Shown here one piece after another: positions 36,135-45,000 of a stretch of DNA of 64,000 bases. The notes under the pieces are model-generated. The model ran no database searches and had not been told where the DNA came from. It saw only the letters and a program-made list of their open reading frames with translations. The DNA comes from Chlamydiales bacterium. GTDB lineage: Bacteria > Chlamydiota > Chlamydiia > Chlamydiales > Simkaniaceae. Position 1 is the first letter of the stretch. Each line of letters starts with the position of its first letter. The stretch covers positions 186,001 to 250,000 of the forward strand of contig JACKPO010000001.1 of NCBI GenBank assembly GCA_024233515.1, read 5' to 3'. Position numbers and translations under genes: made by a program.

Positions 36135-36524
36135 TTATCCCTTTGTCGTATTTTCTTTTAACCAAGATGCTACTGCACCTTTCGTTTCTTTGCCAGACCC
36201 AATTCTTTCAACATACTTATCTAGATCACTCACCTTACAGTTGAGCTCGATTCCATGTAGAGACAAAAAAATAGCTGCAACACTAATTCCTGTCCTCTTA
36301 TTCCCATCGATAAAAGGGTGATTTTGAATAATGTGAAATAGGTATGCTGCACCCATTTCGTATATTGACCTATGGAGGTATTCTCCACCAAAAGTACTCT
36401 GTACTTGAGCTAATGCAGAAACAAGAAGTTTTTCATCCCTTATTCCATGACTCCCGCCATAAACATCAATGAGATCTTCGTGAATTTTTAGGACTGTCGT
36501 TAATGGTAAAAAAAAGTAATGCAT
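36135..36524 (-). CDS. doc: Doc-type (death-on-curing) Fic-fold toxin
   Basis: A 129-residue protein of the Fic/Doc superfamily. The active loop is HPFIDGNKRTG, at about residues 69-79; a Lys, not Gly, before the Arg is the Doc form, and Doc proteins are kinases that phosphorylate EF-Tu. HEDLIDVYGGSHGIRDEKLLVSALAQ is the usual N-terminus. An AbrB-like gene lies 10 bases upstream as the antitoxin. The motif is intact, so the toxin may be active. Confidence 0.9.
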   Translation of the reverse strand: MHYFFLPLTTVLKIHEDLIDVYGGSHGIRDEKLLVSALAQVQSTFGGEYLHRSIYEMGAAYLFHIIQNHPFIDGNKRTGISVAAIFLSLHGIELNCKVSDLDKYVERIGSGKETKGAVASWLKENTTKG

Positions 36525-36534
36525 AAAAACCCTG

Positions 36535-36768
36535 TTAGGCGAGTCGTTTTAGCGCACTCCCATATTTCTTTTTAAATTTTTTATACTTATCTTGGACAGC
36601 TTCGTCTAAAATTCCATCTTTGATCGGCGTCACAATAAGTGACTGCCCATCGGTGGTGGAAATTTCTAGGGGTGTTTCAGGATCAATATCCAACAGATCA
36701 ATCAACGCCTTATCAATGATAAGAGAATAACTGTTGCCATGTTTGGTGAGTTTTTTGATTAAAGCCAC
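36535..36768 (-). CDS. AbrB/MazE-family antitoxin
   Basis: About 78 residues with a SpoVT/AbrB swapped-hairpin domain at the N-terminus (LIKKLTKHGNSYSLIIDKAL, ID..PETPLEIST) and a charged tail (DKYKKFKKKYGSALKRLA) that probably wraps the Doc toxin. I choose the GTG at 36768 because TGAGG is six bases upstream and the protein then begins (M)ALIKKLTKHGNS as in relatives; an ATG at 36780 is the alternative. It is upstream of the toxin, as usual in such modules. Confidence 0.82.
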   Translation of the reverse strand: MALIKKLTKHGNSYSLIIDKALIDLLDIDPETPLEISTTDGQSLIVTPIKDGILDEAVQDKYKKFKKKYGSALKRLA

Positions 36769-36797
36769 TGCATACCTCATACTTACTATGTAATTAC

Positions 36798-36832
36798 ATT
36801 GTATCACCAATGTGATTCCATGTCAATGTGAT
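36798..36832 (-). promoter_or_regulatory. Toxin-antitoxin promoter with repeated operator
   Basis: On the minus strand TTGACA (36821-36826), a 17-base spacer and TACAAT (36798-36803). Two direct copies of ATCACATTG (complements at 36808-36816 and 36824-36832) overlap the spacer and the -35 box, and a 12-bp palindrome ATGTAATTACAT (36788-36799) overlaps the -10. This is the expected layout for autoregulation by an AbrB-type antitoxin-toxin complex. Confidence 0.75.
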
Positions 36833-36866
36833 TTATCCAACTTACTTACAATGACTTATAATGAGT

Positions 36867-36939
36867 GCACCGGAGAGGACTCGAACCTCTAACCTCCTGG
36901 TCCGTAGCCAGGTACTCTATCCAATTGAGCTACCGGTGC
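36867..36939 (-). tRNA. tRNA-Arg (anticodon ACG)
   Basis: The 73-base minus-strand sequence folds as a cloverleaf: acceptor GCACCGG/CCGGTGC, anticodon stem CCTGG/CCAGG with loop CTACGGA (anticodon ACG, arginine), T arm AGAGG-TTCGAGT-CCTCT. No CCA is encoded. A-to-I editing of the wobble base is expected. The toxin-antitoxin module lies next to it, a common place for inserted DNA. Confidence 0.95.
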
Positions 36940-37005
36940 GTGAGAAACCTTATTTTGCTGAAGAAAGCCTTTAATCGCAAGGAGAAATGAGGTATATTCT
37001 TTGCC

Positions 37006-37536
37006 ATGATTGATTGGAATGAACAATGGGCATTGCATGCCCCCACCTTCAAAAATGGTTTTGCCCATGTTTCTTTGAAAAATGGGAAGAGTTTCCGCAT
37101 GAAACCAGGACCTGGGTTTGGTGATCTTTCCCATCCGACAACACGGCTCATGCTCGAGATGCTTCCTGAAAAAATTGAAGGGACAGTCCTTGACATCGGT
37201 TGTGGAAGTGGCGTTCTCTCTCTTGCAGCAAAACTCCTCGGTGCGGACCGTGTGATCGGAATTGATATTGAGGATGGAGCGATCTCCCACGCTAGAGAAA
37301 ACGCTGAGCTGAATGGTTTGGATTGCTTTTTTGAGAAAACCCTACCCCAAATAGAAGATACACCCCTTATTTTAATGAATATGATTTCTTCAGAGCAAAA
37401 AGTGGCATGGAAGAGTGTCCCCCCATTCGAAGGGGCGCTTCTTATTACTTCAGGATTTCCTGTTGAAGAAAAGGATCCCCCTCACTTTGAAAAACGAGAG
37501 CTAGAAGGGTGGAAATCCTTTAGAATCCAACTGTAA
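37006..37536 (+). CDS. PrmA-like SAM-dependent methyltransferase (short)
   Basis: A 176-residue class I methyltransferase. The SAM site is LDIGCGSGVLSLAAKLLGA with DIEDGAISHARENAELNG, and the preceding KPGPGFGDLSHPTTRLMLEML is the PrmA form. The catalytic loop position holds LMNMISSEQ, replacing the usual 'ANI' motif. The L11-binding N-terminal domain of PrmA is absent, so the target may be ribosomal protein L11 or another substrate. It overlaps the broken porin by 17 bases. Confidence 0.8.
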   Translation: MIDWNEQWALHAPTFKNGFAHVSLKNGKSFRMKPGPGFGDLSHPTTRLMLEMLPEKIEGTVLDIGCGSGVLSLAAKLLGADRVIGIDIEDGAISHARENAELNGLDCFFEKTLPQIEDTPLILMNMISSEQKVAWKSVPPFEGALLITSGFPVEEKDPPHFEKRELEGWKSFRIQL

Positions 37537-38622
37537 AGCGAAGATAGGGACCAGCAAGAATCAAGGTGTCCTTCTCACTATTTGCAACATCTCCCACCAC
37601 ATTGGTTGAATCGAGGCGGTAGCTAATGGTCCGATTAAACTCGCGAAGCTCCCAATAGAGATAGGTTTTATATCCCGCTGTCACCATAAATGAAACATTG
37701 TTTGCCGTCTCATATTTATATCGGAAAGAAAGATCCAAATTAACATTGGGAATCACCTGAAACTTTGAGCCATTATTCCACTTCCCACTCGCAACGATGA
37801 TAACCGGAGCATTTCCTTCGCTTCCAAATCCATCTATAGAAAATTTTCCACATGACCATAGTTTAGAGAAAAGGGTAGCAAGCTGAAGAGAAAAATTCAG
37901 GCCAACATCATGATTCCAATCCATCTTGGTAAAATGAAATCCAAAGTGCCATTCAATCTTGGGGCCAAGGCCCCATCCATCTGTCTTCCTTTGAGATTTG
38001 ATTACTGTGCTGACGGGGTAGAATTCAGTTCCATCTTTACTGAAGTTGGATACATCTGCTTGATCATGAAACCCAAAGAAGTAATTGAAGTCGTTATAGG
38101 TTAATCCTCCTCCAAGGAGAAATGTAATATTCTCATACATGGGAAAGAGGCGGCTAGCAAGAAGATCCACGATATGAAGATGAAAGTGTTGGTATCCCCG
38201 GTCATCCTGAATATTTCTTTGTGTTACTCCATCTTGCCGCACAAAACTATTATCAGATTTCAGGTGTCCTGTTCCATTGTTAAGAAGATAGGTATAATCA
38301 ACTGAGAGTGCATTTCTGGTAGGAGGAACTCTGTAAAGCGCTTTGACATGGGCGCCAAAATTGTATTCAGGATCGATAGAGTCGGTCTTTTGATCGAAAA
38401 TCTGGAAGGATGATATCCCATTCCTAAAAGAACACCTTCTTCCGAATAGGTGGTGCTCAAAGAGGAGGTCATCAGCAACACTTCTGCTGAAAGCTCCCAA
38501 GTTTCTCGTTCCCGAATCGATTCTTTTTGTTTTTGATAATATGCAATCTCTTCTGCAGTCGGCTGATGAGCCGCCAAAGCTCCACACACAAAAGTCGCGC
38601 ATATAAAAAGGGCATGTCTCAT
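37520..38622 (-). pseudogene. Frameshifted outer-membrane porin (MOMP-like)
   Basis: Two frames join to one protein of about 367 residues. The first frame has a signal peptide (MRHALFICATFVCGALAA) and WELSAEVLLMTSSLSTTYSEEGVLLG; the second continues at NGISSFQIFDQKTDSIDPEYNFGAHVKALY and ends in a beta-barrel with LRFTVGF. The 'WELSAE' opening, alternating hydrophobic strands and terminal Phe resemble chlamydial MOMP-like porins. The break is at about 38420-38422, where one A appears missing in GGA(A)ATGGG. The ATG has no ribosome site and lies in the loop of the groEL terminator. It is a pseudogene unless the shift is a sequencing error. Confidence 0.72.
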
Positions 38623-38640
38623 AGCTTTGACATGCCCTTT
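38602..38640 (-). terminator. Rho-independent terminator behind groEL
   Basis: On the minus strand AAAGGGCATGTC (complement at 38629-38640), a 10-base loop, then the 12-base complement at 38607-38618, followed by TTTTTATAT. The loop contains the start codon of the frameshifted porin gene (38620-38622). Confidence 0.85.
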
Positions 38641-38665
38641 CTAAGGATTTGACGTCAAGAGGATG

Positions 38666-40348
38666 TTACATCATCCCCATTCCGGGCATCCCGCCCATGC
38701 CACCCATTCCGGGCATTCCACCCATCCCAGGCATGCCACCCGCTGCTGGACCGACATCAGATTTTGGCTCAGGCTTGTCTGTGATCATGCATGCGACTGT
38801 AATCAGTAAGCTTGCAATCGAAGAGGCGTGTTTTAGCGCACTCTTTGTCACAAGAACAGGATCGATGACCCCAGCCTCGAGAAGATCTTCGTAGGTGTCA
38901 GTAAGTCCGTTGTATCCAAAGGAACCTCTCCCTTCATAGACTTTCTCCGCGACCATGTTTCCTTCTTTTCCGCAGTTGTTTGCAATCGCTGTTGCTGGCG
39001 CAAATGCCGCACGACGCACGATCTCAACACCCACTTTTTCATCATCAGACACTTTGAGAGTCTCAAGGGATTTCACAGCGCGAAGAAGGGCAACCCCTCC
39101 TCCAGGAACAATCCCGTCAATGACTGCGGCACGTGTTGCATGCAGCGCATCTTCAACGCGTGCTTTTTTCTCTTTCATTTCTGCTTCAGTGGCTGCACCC
39201 ACATTAATGACAGCAACGCCCCCTGCAAGTTTCGCTAGGCGCTCTTCAAGATTCCCCCGGTCGTAATCAGAGGTGCACTCTTGAATTTCATTTTTGATTT
39301 GGGCCACTCGCTCTTTAACAGCATTGCGGTTTCCATTTCCTCCAATAATCGTGGTTTCTTCTTTACCCACTTTAATGTTCTTTGCAGAACCTAGGACTTC
39401 AAGACCCACTTCTTCGAGGTTCATTCCAACTTCCTCAGAAACAACCGTCGCACCCGTTAAAATAGCGATATCTTGAAGAATCGCTTTTCGTCGATCTCCG
39501 AATGCTGGGGCTTTTACCGCAACAAGAGGCATTCCTCCTTTGAGCTTGTTGATCACAAGTGTTGCTAACGCTTCTCCATCGATATCTTCTGCAATGATCA
39601 GAAGAGGTTTTTGCCCTTGTTCCATCACTTTTTCTAAAATTGGAACAAGTTCTTTGGCGTTTGAGAGTTTCTTATCGGTGATTAGAATGTTTCCATTCGT
39701 CAGCTCTGTCGTCATTTTTTCTGCATTTGTGACAAAATAGGGAGAAAGATAACCTTTATCGAACTGCATCCCTTCCACGACATCAAGGATATCTTCAATC
39801 CCTTTTGCATCTGCAATGGTAATCGTCCCATCTTTTCCAACTTTTTTCATCGCTTCAGCAATCATCGCTCCCACTTCAGGATCGTTGTTCGCAGAGATGG
39901 TTGCGACCTGTTCAATCTCCTCGTGTTTACTCACAGGTGTCGAAAGCTTATCGAGCTCTTCGATCATCGTTTGGACGGCGCGATCAATCCCTCGCTTCAC
40001 GCTCATTGGATTCGCACCAGCGATCACATTTTTCACGCCTTCTTTAAAGATCGCTTCGGCCAAAACAATCGCTGTCGTGGTTCCATCACCTGCCATATCT
40101 GACGTTTTTGAAGAGGCTTCTTTCACAAGGCCTGCACCGATATTTTCGAACTTGTCTTTTAGGGCAATTTCTTTAGCAACAGTCACACCATCTTTTGTTG
40201 AGAGAGGTGTTCCCATCCCTTTGTTAATCACAACATTTCGCCCCTTAGGTCCAAGAGTTACGATAACGGTTTTCGCAAGAGTTCTTACCCCTTTAAGGAT
40301 CGATTTCAATGCTGTTTCATTAAATTGCAACATTTTTGCCATGGCCAT
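38666..40348 (-). CDS. groEL: 60-kDa chaperonin GroEL
   Basis: A 560-residue group I chaperonin. It has the equatorial TLGPKGRNVVI and DGTTTAIVLAEAI, the ATP-site Asp in TTTAI context and IVPGGGVALL, and ends with a glycine-methionine tail (GGMPGMGGMGGMPGM), the mark of a canonical GroEL1. It is preceded by groES and a CIRCE operator, so it is the main heat-shock chaperonin rather than one of the degenerate extra chlamydial GroELs. The ATG at 40348 is preceded by AAGGAGA. The N-terminus is about three residues longer than usual (MAMAKM). Confidence 0.98.
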   Translation of the reverse strand: MAMAKMLQFNETALKSILKGVRTLAKTVIVTLGPKGRNVVINKGMGTPLSTKDGVTVAKEIALKDKFENIGAGLVKEASSKTSDMAGDGTTTAIVLAEAIFKEGVKNVIAGANPMSVKRGIDRAVQTMIEELDKLSTPVSKHEEIEQVATISANNDPEVGAMIAEAMKKVGKDGTITIADAKGIEDILDVVEGMQFDKGYLSPYFVTNAEKMTTELTNGNILITDKKLSNAKELVPILEKVMEQGQKPLLIIAEDIDGEALATLVINKLKGGMPLVAVKAPAFGDRRKAILQDIAILTGATVVSEEVGMNLEEVGLEVLGSAKNIKVGKEETTIIGGNGNRNAVKERVAQIKNEIQECTSDYDRGNLEERLAKLAGGVAVINVGAATEAEMKEKKARVEDALHATRAAVIDGIVPGGGVALLRAVKSLETLKVSDDEKVGVEIVRRAAFAPATAIANNCGKEGNMVAEKVYEGRGSFGYNGLTDTYEDLLEAGVIDPVLVTKSALKHASSIASLLITVACMITDKPEPKSDVGPAAGGMPGMGGMPGMGGMGGMPGMGMM

Positions 40349-40355
40349 TTTCTCC

Positions 40356-40643
40356 TTATTCGATCACTGCTAAGACATCTTCTTCAGACATGACGAGGAC
40401 CTCTTCCTCGTCTGCCCCTTTAACTTCGGTTCCAGCAAATTTGCTGAAAAGAACACGGTCACCCACACGGAGTTCCATCGGCTTTATCGCTCCATCTTTT
40501 CCAAATTTTCCTGGGCCGACAACAAGAACTTCACCCTGGCGGGGTTTTTCCTGTGCTGAATCTGGAAGGAGGATTCCCCCTTTGCTAGCTTCTGGTTCTG
40601 TCCGTTTGACAAGGATGCGGTTTCCAAGCGGTTTGAATTTCAT
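40356..40643 (-). CDS. groES: 10-kDa co-chaperonin GroES
   Basis: A 95-residue co-chaperonin. The N-terminal PLGNRILVKRTEPEASKGGILLPDSA contains the mobile loop, followed by VGPGKFGKDG, LRVGDRVLFSKFAGTEVKG and EEDVLAVIE. It caps the GroEL ring. Seven bases separate it from groEL, so the two form an operon read from the promoter with CIRCE. Confidence 0.97.
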   Translation of the reverse strand: MKFKPLGNRILVKRTEPEASKGGILLPDSAQEKPRQGEVLVVGPGKFGKDGAIKPMELRVGDRVLFSKFAGTEVKGADEEEVLVMSEEDVLAVIE

Positions 40644-40681
40644 CTTTATTGACTCCGTTGAATAATTTTTTACTAACTAAA

Positions 40682-40742
40682 ATCATAGAGAGGTTTTTGC
40701 TTTTTGTCAACCAACTTAGCACTAGAAATGACAGAGTGCTAG
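40682..40742 (-). promoter_or_regulatory. groESL promoter with CIRCE operator
   Basis: On the minus strand a consensus TTGACA (40705-40710), a 17-base spacer and TATGAT (40682-40687). Just upstream is a CIRCE element: TTAGCACTA (40716-40724), nine bases, GAGTGCTAG (40734-40742), the binding site of the HrcA repressor. The operator is five bases upstream of the -35 box, not over the start point. Confidence 0.9.
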
Positions 40743-40752
40743 AGGGTGCCCT

Positions 40753-41970
40753 CTAATAAATTAGATATTTTTCACGGATTTGCTTAAATTGCTCCCGCTC
40801 ATTTTGCTGGTAAGCAATCATTTTCCAGGCAGCATATCGCTCATGAAGCATCAAACGATAGATTTCTTCATTCCCATTGGCAAGATTGAAAAGTCTTTTT
40901 TTACCCCCTTCAACATTTCGAAGATACCCTTTCGTCTCATTGGGATAGAGACTTTTCAAAATCCCCATTAACAGGTACTGGACACTCAGCGGTCGATATT
41001 TTCTCATATCGGTCACGCGGATCAAGACCCCATGACACTCTTGATCCTTCATCGATCCGTAGAAGGGACGATAATGAAAAGGAAAGAAATGAACGCCTGG
41101 AAGCTTTTGACTATTGAGTTTGGCTGCAAAAGCTTCTGCATCAATCCATGGAGCTCCAACAACTTTAAAGGGGAGGGTATACCCCACTCCAATGTTGACC
41201 ATATTGAGCTCTCCTAAAATCCCTGTCGATGCGTAGAAGAGAGGGGTATCCGCTTCAGGGATATGAGGACTCGTCGGAATCCATGTTAGCCCCGTCTCTT
41301 TAAATGTCATCGTCCGCTTCCACCCTTTCATTGGAATGACTTCCAATCGACATCCAATGTGGTACTCCTCATTGAAAAAGGTTGCAAGCTCACCAATGGT
41401 CATTCCATGGCAATAGGGAACATTGACATACCCAATAAACGAGCGCCACTTCTCCTCGAGCATCCCCCCATCGACAATGAGCCCATTAATAGGATTAGGA
41501 CGATCAAGAACAAGGACCGGGATCTTCCGTTTTGCCGCCTCTTCCATCACATAGAAAAGGGTGGTGGCATAAGTATATGAGCGGACGCCGATATCTTGAA
41601 TATCATAGATTAAGCAATCGATGCCTCGGAGCATCTCATCGGTTGGACGACGGGTCTTTCCATGCAAACTATAGACAGGGAGACTCTCCACTTTTCCATC
41701 TTCGATCTTTTCAAAGGCATAGCCACTCCCACTCCAACCATGCTCAGGAGAAAAGAGAGCAACAACTCGCATCCCTTTTTCTTTAAGAAGTTGCAGAGTC
41801 GGGATCAAATTATGGTCAACACCCGTTTGATTGCTGATTAGCCCAATGCGCTTCTTTTGGTACTTCTTGTCATGTCCCTCTTTGAAAAAGGTGTCGATCC
41901 CTAAATCGATCGTTCCAAAAAGAGGGAAAGCAATGAAAAGAAAAATGATACGTAAGAGTTTGCACTTCAT
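40753..41970 (-). CDS. namZ: DUF1343 (YbbC/NamZ-like) exo-beta-N-acetylmuramidase
   Basis: A 405-residue protein with a signal peptide (MKCKLLRIIFLFIAFPLFG) and the DUF1343 fold: GLISNQTGVDHNLIPT, FSPEHGWSG, YDIQDIGVRSYTYATTL, VLDRPNPINGLIVDGG, and VNVPYCHGMTIGELA. Bacillus NamZ of this family releases N-acetylmuramic acid from the ends of peptidoglycan chains. If active here it would remodel or recycle the small amount of peptidoglycan made by chlamydiae. It is exported, probably to the periplasm. The CIRCE element lies just behind its 3' end. Confidence 0.85.
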   Translation of the reverse strand: MKCKLLRIIFLFIAFPLFGTIDLGIDTFFKEGHDKKYQKKRIGLISNQTGVDHNLIPTLQLLKEKGMRVVALFSPEHGWSGSGYAFEKIEDGKVESLPVYSLHGKTRRPTDEMLRGIDCLIYDIQDIGVRSYTYATTLFYVMEEAAKRKIPVLVLDRPNPINGLIVDGGMLEEKWRSFIGYVNVPYCHGMTIGELATFFNEEYHIGCRLEVIPMKGWKRTMTFKETGLTWIPTSPHIPEADTPLFYASTGILGELNMVNIGVGYTLPFKVVGAPWIDAEAFAAKLNSQKLPGVHFFPFHYRPFYGSMKDQECHGVLIRVTDMRKYRPLSVQYLLMGILKSLYPNETKGYLRNVEGGKKRLFNLANGNEEIYRLMLHERYAAWKMIAYQQNEREQFKQIREKYLIY

Positions 41971-42054
41971 ATTTGAATTATCTTAGAGGAAAAAGGGTTT
42001 TTCGTGTAGAACAACAAGTACGGGGGGATGTATTCCCGGGTTATAGAGACGTAA

Positions 42055-45000
42055 ATGACAGATAAACAAAGTGAAACGAAACAGATGCATCGTGCGCGAG
42101 ACCTATTAACTTCGGTGATTGGGGCGCAACTATCGATGGATGAGCGGCAAGAAAAGACGCTAGAACTGGCTGCCTTGATCTTGAATGAATCGAATCACCG
42201 TCTCTCAAAAGAAGAGAAAAAACGGTACGGGGAGCTCCATCGCATGATGAGCGATCCTGTGGGAAAGGTTTTTCTCACAGCTATGACCGACCAGTGCTTC
42301 CGCTCGAAAAACTATGATCGGATTGCAGACCAAATGGTTTATCTCCTTAATCTTTATGGGATCCCGAAGTTTTTCTCACCGATAAAACGCCTTCAACTCT
42401 ATTTTTTTAAGTTACTGGGAAAAAAGTTCGCAAATATCCTTGTTCCGATCGCCATTTGGAACCTTAGGAAAGAAACTTCTTCTGTGATCATCCCTGGGGA
42501 AAAAGGGGCTTTGACTAAACACATCAAAAAACGGCGCGAACAAGGAATTCGTCTAAACCTCAATCACCTAGGAGAAGCTATTCTAGGAGAAGAGGAAGCG
42601 GCTCGTCGTCTCAATATCTACTTGGAAGACTTGAAAAACCCCCTTATCGACTATGTCTCTATCAAGGTATCAACGGTTTACTCTCAAATCAACCTCCTTG
42701 CTTATGAAAGAACCCTTGAGGAGCTTGCTGAGCGCCTCCGAACGCTTTACCGCGCTGCTTTAGAGAATCCCATTCAACAAAAAGATGGGAGAACCTCTCC
42801 AAAGTTTGTGAACTTAGACATGGAAGAATACAAAGATCTTCACCTCACAAAAGATCTTTTCATCAGAGTTCTCAGTGAACCAGAATTTAAAAGCCTCTCC
42901 GCAGGAATTGTCCTCCAAGCCTACCTTCCTGATAGCCACGAAATCCAAAAAGAGATCACCGAATGGGCCATAAAGCGGGTCAAAAGCGGAGGAGCCCCTG
43001 TTAAAGTACGGATTGTAAAAGGGGCAAATATGGCGATGGAGCAACATGAAGCCTCCTTAAAAGAGTGGCCACAAGCTCCCTACACCGCTAAAGTTCGAAC
43101 CGATGCAAATTACAAACGGATGGTTCTCTATGCCTGCGAGCCCGACCATGCTCGCGCTGTCCATATAGGGATCGCCTCTCATAATATTTTCGATATCGCT
43201 TTTGCCATGATTCTTCGCCTCGAAAATCGGGTGGAACGAGAAATTACCTTTGAGATGCTCGAAGGGATGGCTGACCATATGCGACGCGTTGTCCAAGCTC
43301 TGACCGGAGATATCCTCCTTTATTGCGCCATTGCAACCCGCGAAGATTTCCAAAGTGCGATTGCCTATCTCATTCGCCGTCTTGATGAAAATACAGGAGC
43401 CGACAATTTCCTCGCCCACAGCTTTGGCCTGAAAGAAGGGACAAAAGAATGGGATGTTCAGGCTGCTCTCTTCACGAAGAGCTGCAAGCTGAAAGACACC
43501 GTAGAAAATGGTCCGCGGAGAACACAAAACCGCTTAGAACCACCTATCCATCTAGCCCTTGATGCTCCCTTTGAAAACGAACCTGACACCGACTTCTCAC
43601 TCCCTCAAAACAAAGAGTGGGGAACTGCGATTCTTCAGAAATGGAAAGAGAAAAAAATCGATCCGATCCCCCTGGTGATCGACGGCGAAGAGCTTCATAC
43701 ACAAGACCAAGGGCAAGGGTACGACCCTTCAAGCCCATCCCATCCTTACTATACCTATAGTAAAGGATCCTGGGAAGAGATTGACCAGGCTCTCTCCTCA
43801 GCAAAAAAAGAAGAAAGCAATTGGGCAAGCGTCTCTGTAGAAGAGCGGGGCGCTCTGATTTCTCGAGCAGCTCAAAAGCTTCGCGAAGAGCGGGGCGATC
43901 AAATCGGATCGATGATTGGCGACGGAGGAAAAACCCTCATGGAAGCCGACGTTGAACTTTCAGAAGCGATCGATTTTGCAGAGTTTTACCTCCGCTCGAT
44001 GCGACAATTTTCGCTCCATGAAGATTTGGAGTGGTCGCCGAAAGGGACCATCCTTGTCGCATCCCCTTGGAATTTCCCTAAAGCCATTCCTGCAGGAGGA
44101 ATTTTTGCAGCCCTTGTCACAGGAAACTGCGTCCTCTTTAAGCCTGCTCCGGAAGTCGTGATGACAGGGTATGAACTTGCAAAAGCTCTATGGAAAGCGG
44201 GAATCCCCAAAAAGGTCCTCCAGTTTATCAATTGCGAAGATGATCCGGTGGGCTCTAAACTGATCCAAGATGAGAGACTTAACAGCGTCATTCTAACAGG
44301 CGCTACCAGCACGGGAAAGCTCTTCATGAAAATGCGTCCAGGGATTGATCTTTACGCTGAAACGGGGGGAAAAAACGCGATGATTATCTCCGCCCTTTCC
44401 GACCGAGACCTCGCCATCAAAGAACTCGTTCAATCTGCCTTTGGACACAATGGCCAAAAGTGTAGTGCAGCCTCCTTAGCGATTTTAGAGCAAGAGGTCT
44501 ATGATGACCCCCACTTTATGCAACAGCTTCGGGACGCTGCCGCCTCCTTGAAGGTGGGATCTCCTTGGGACCCTGCCAATAAAATGACTCCGCTGATCAA
44601 TCCCCCTAACGAAACACTCAAACGGGGGCTTACAACATTGGAACCGGGTGAATCTTGGCTTTTAGAACCAAAGCAAGACCCTCACAACCCCCACTTATGG
44701 ACACCTGGCATCAAACTTGGAGTCCAACGGGGTAACTTCACCCAACAAAATGAACTCTTTGGACCGGTTCTAGGACTCATTCGCGCTGAAAATCTTGACC
44801 AAGCCATCCATATCGCGAACTCAACTCTTTATGGACTCACCTCAGGCCTTCAATCGCTCGATAAACGGGAACAAAAGAAATGGCAACGTCTCATCATTGC
44901 CGGAAACTGCTACATCAACCGAAGTATTACAGGAGCCATTGTCCGCCGCCAAGCCTTTGGAGGGACAAAAAACAGCTGCTTTGGCCACGGATCAAAAGCG

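Noticed and set aside
39816..40373. A 185-codon frame antisense to groEL
   Set aside because: groEL is certain; the opposite frame has no ribosome site and reflects codon bias.
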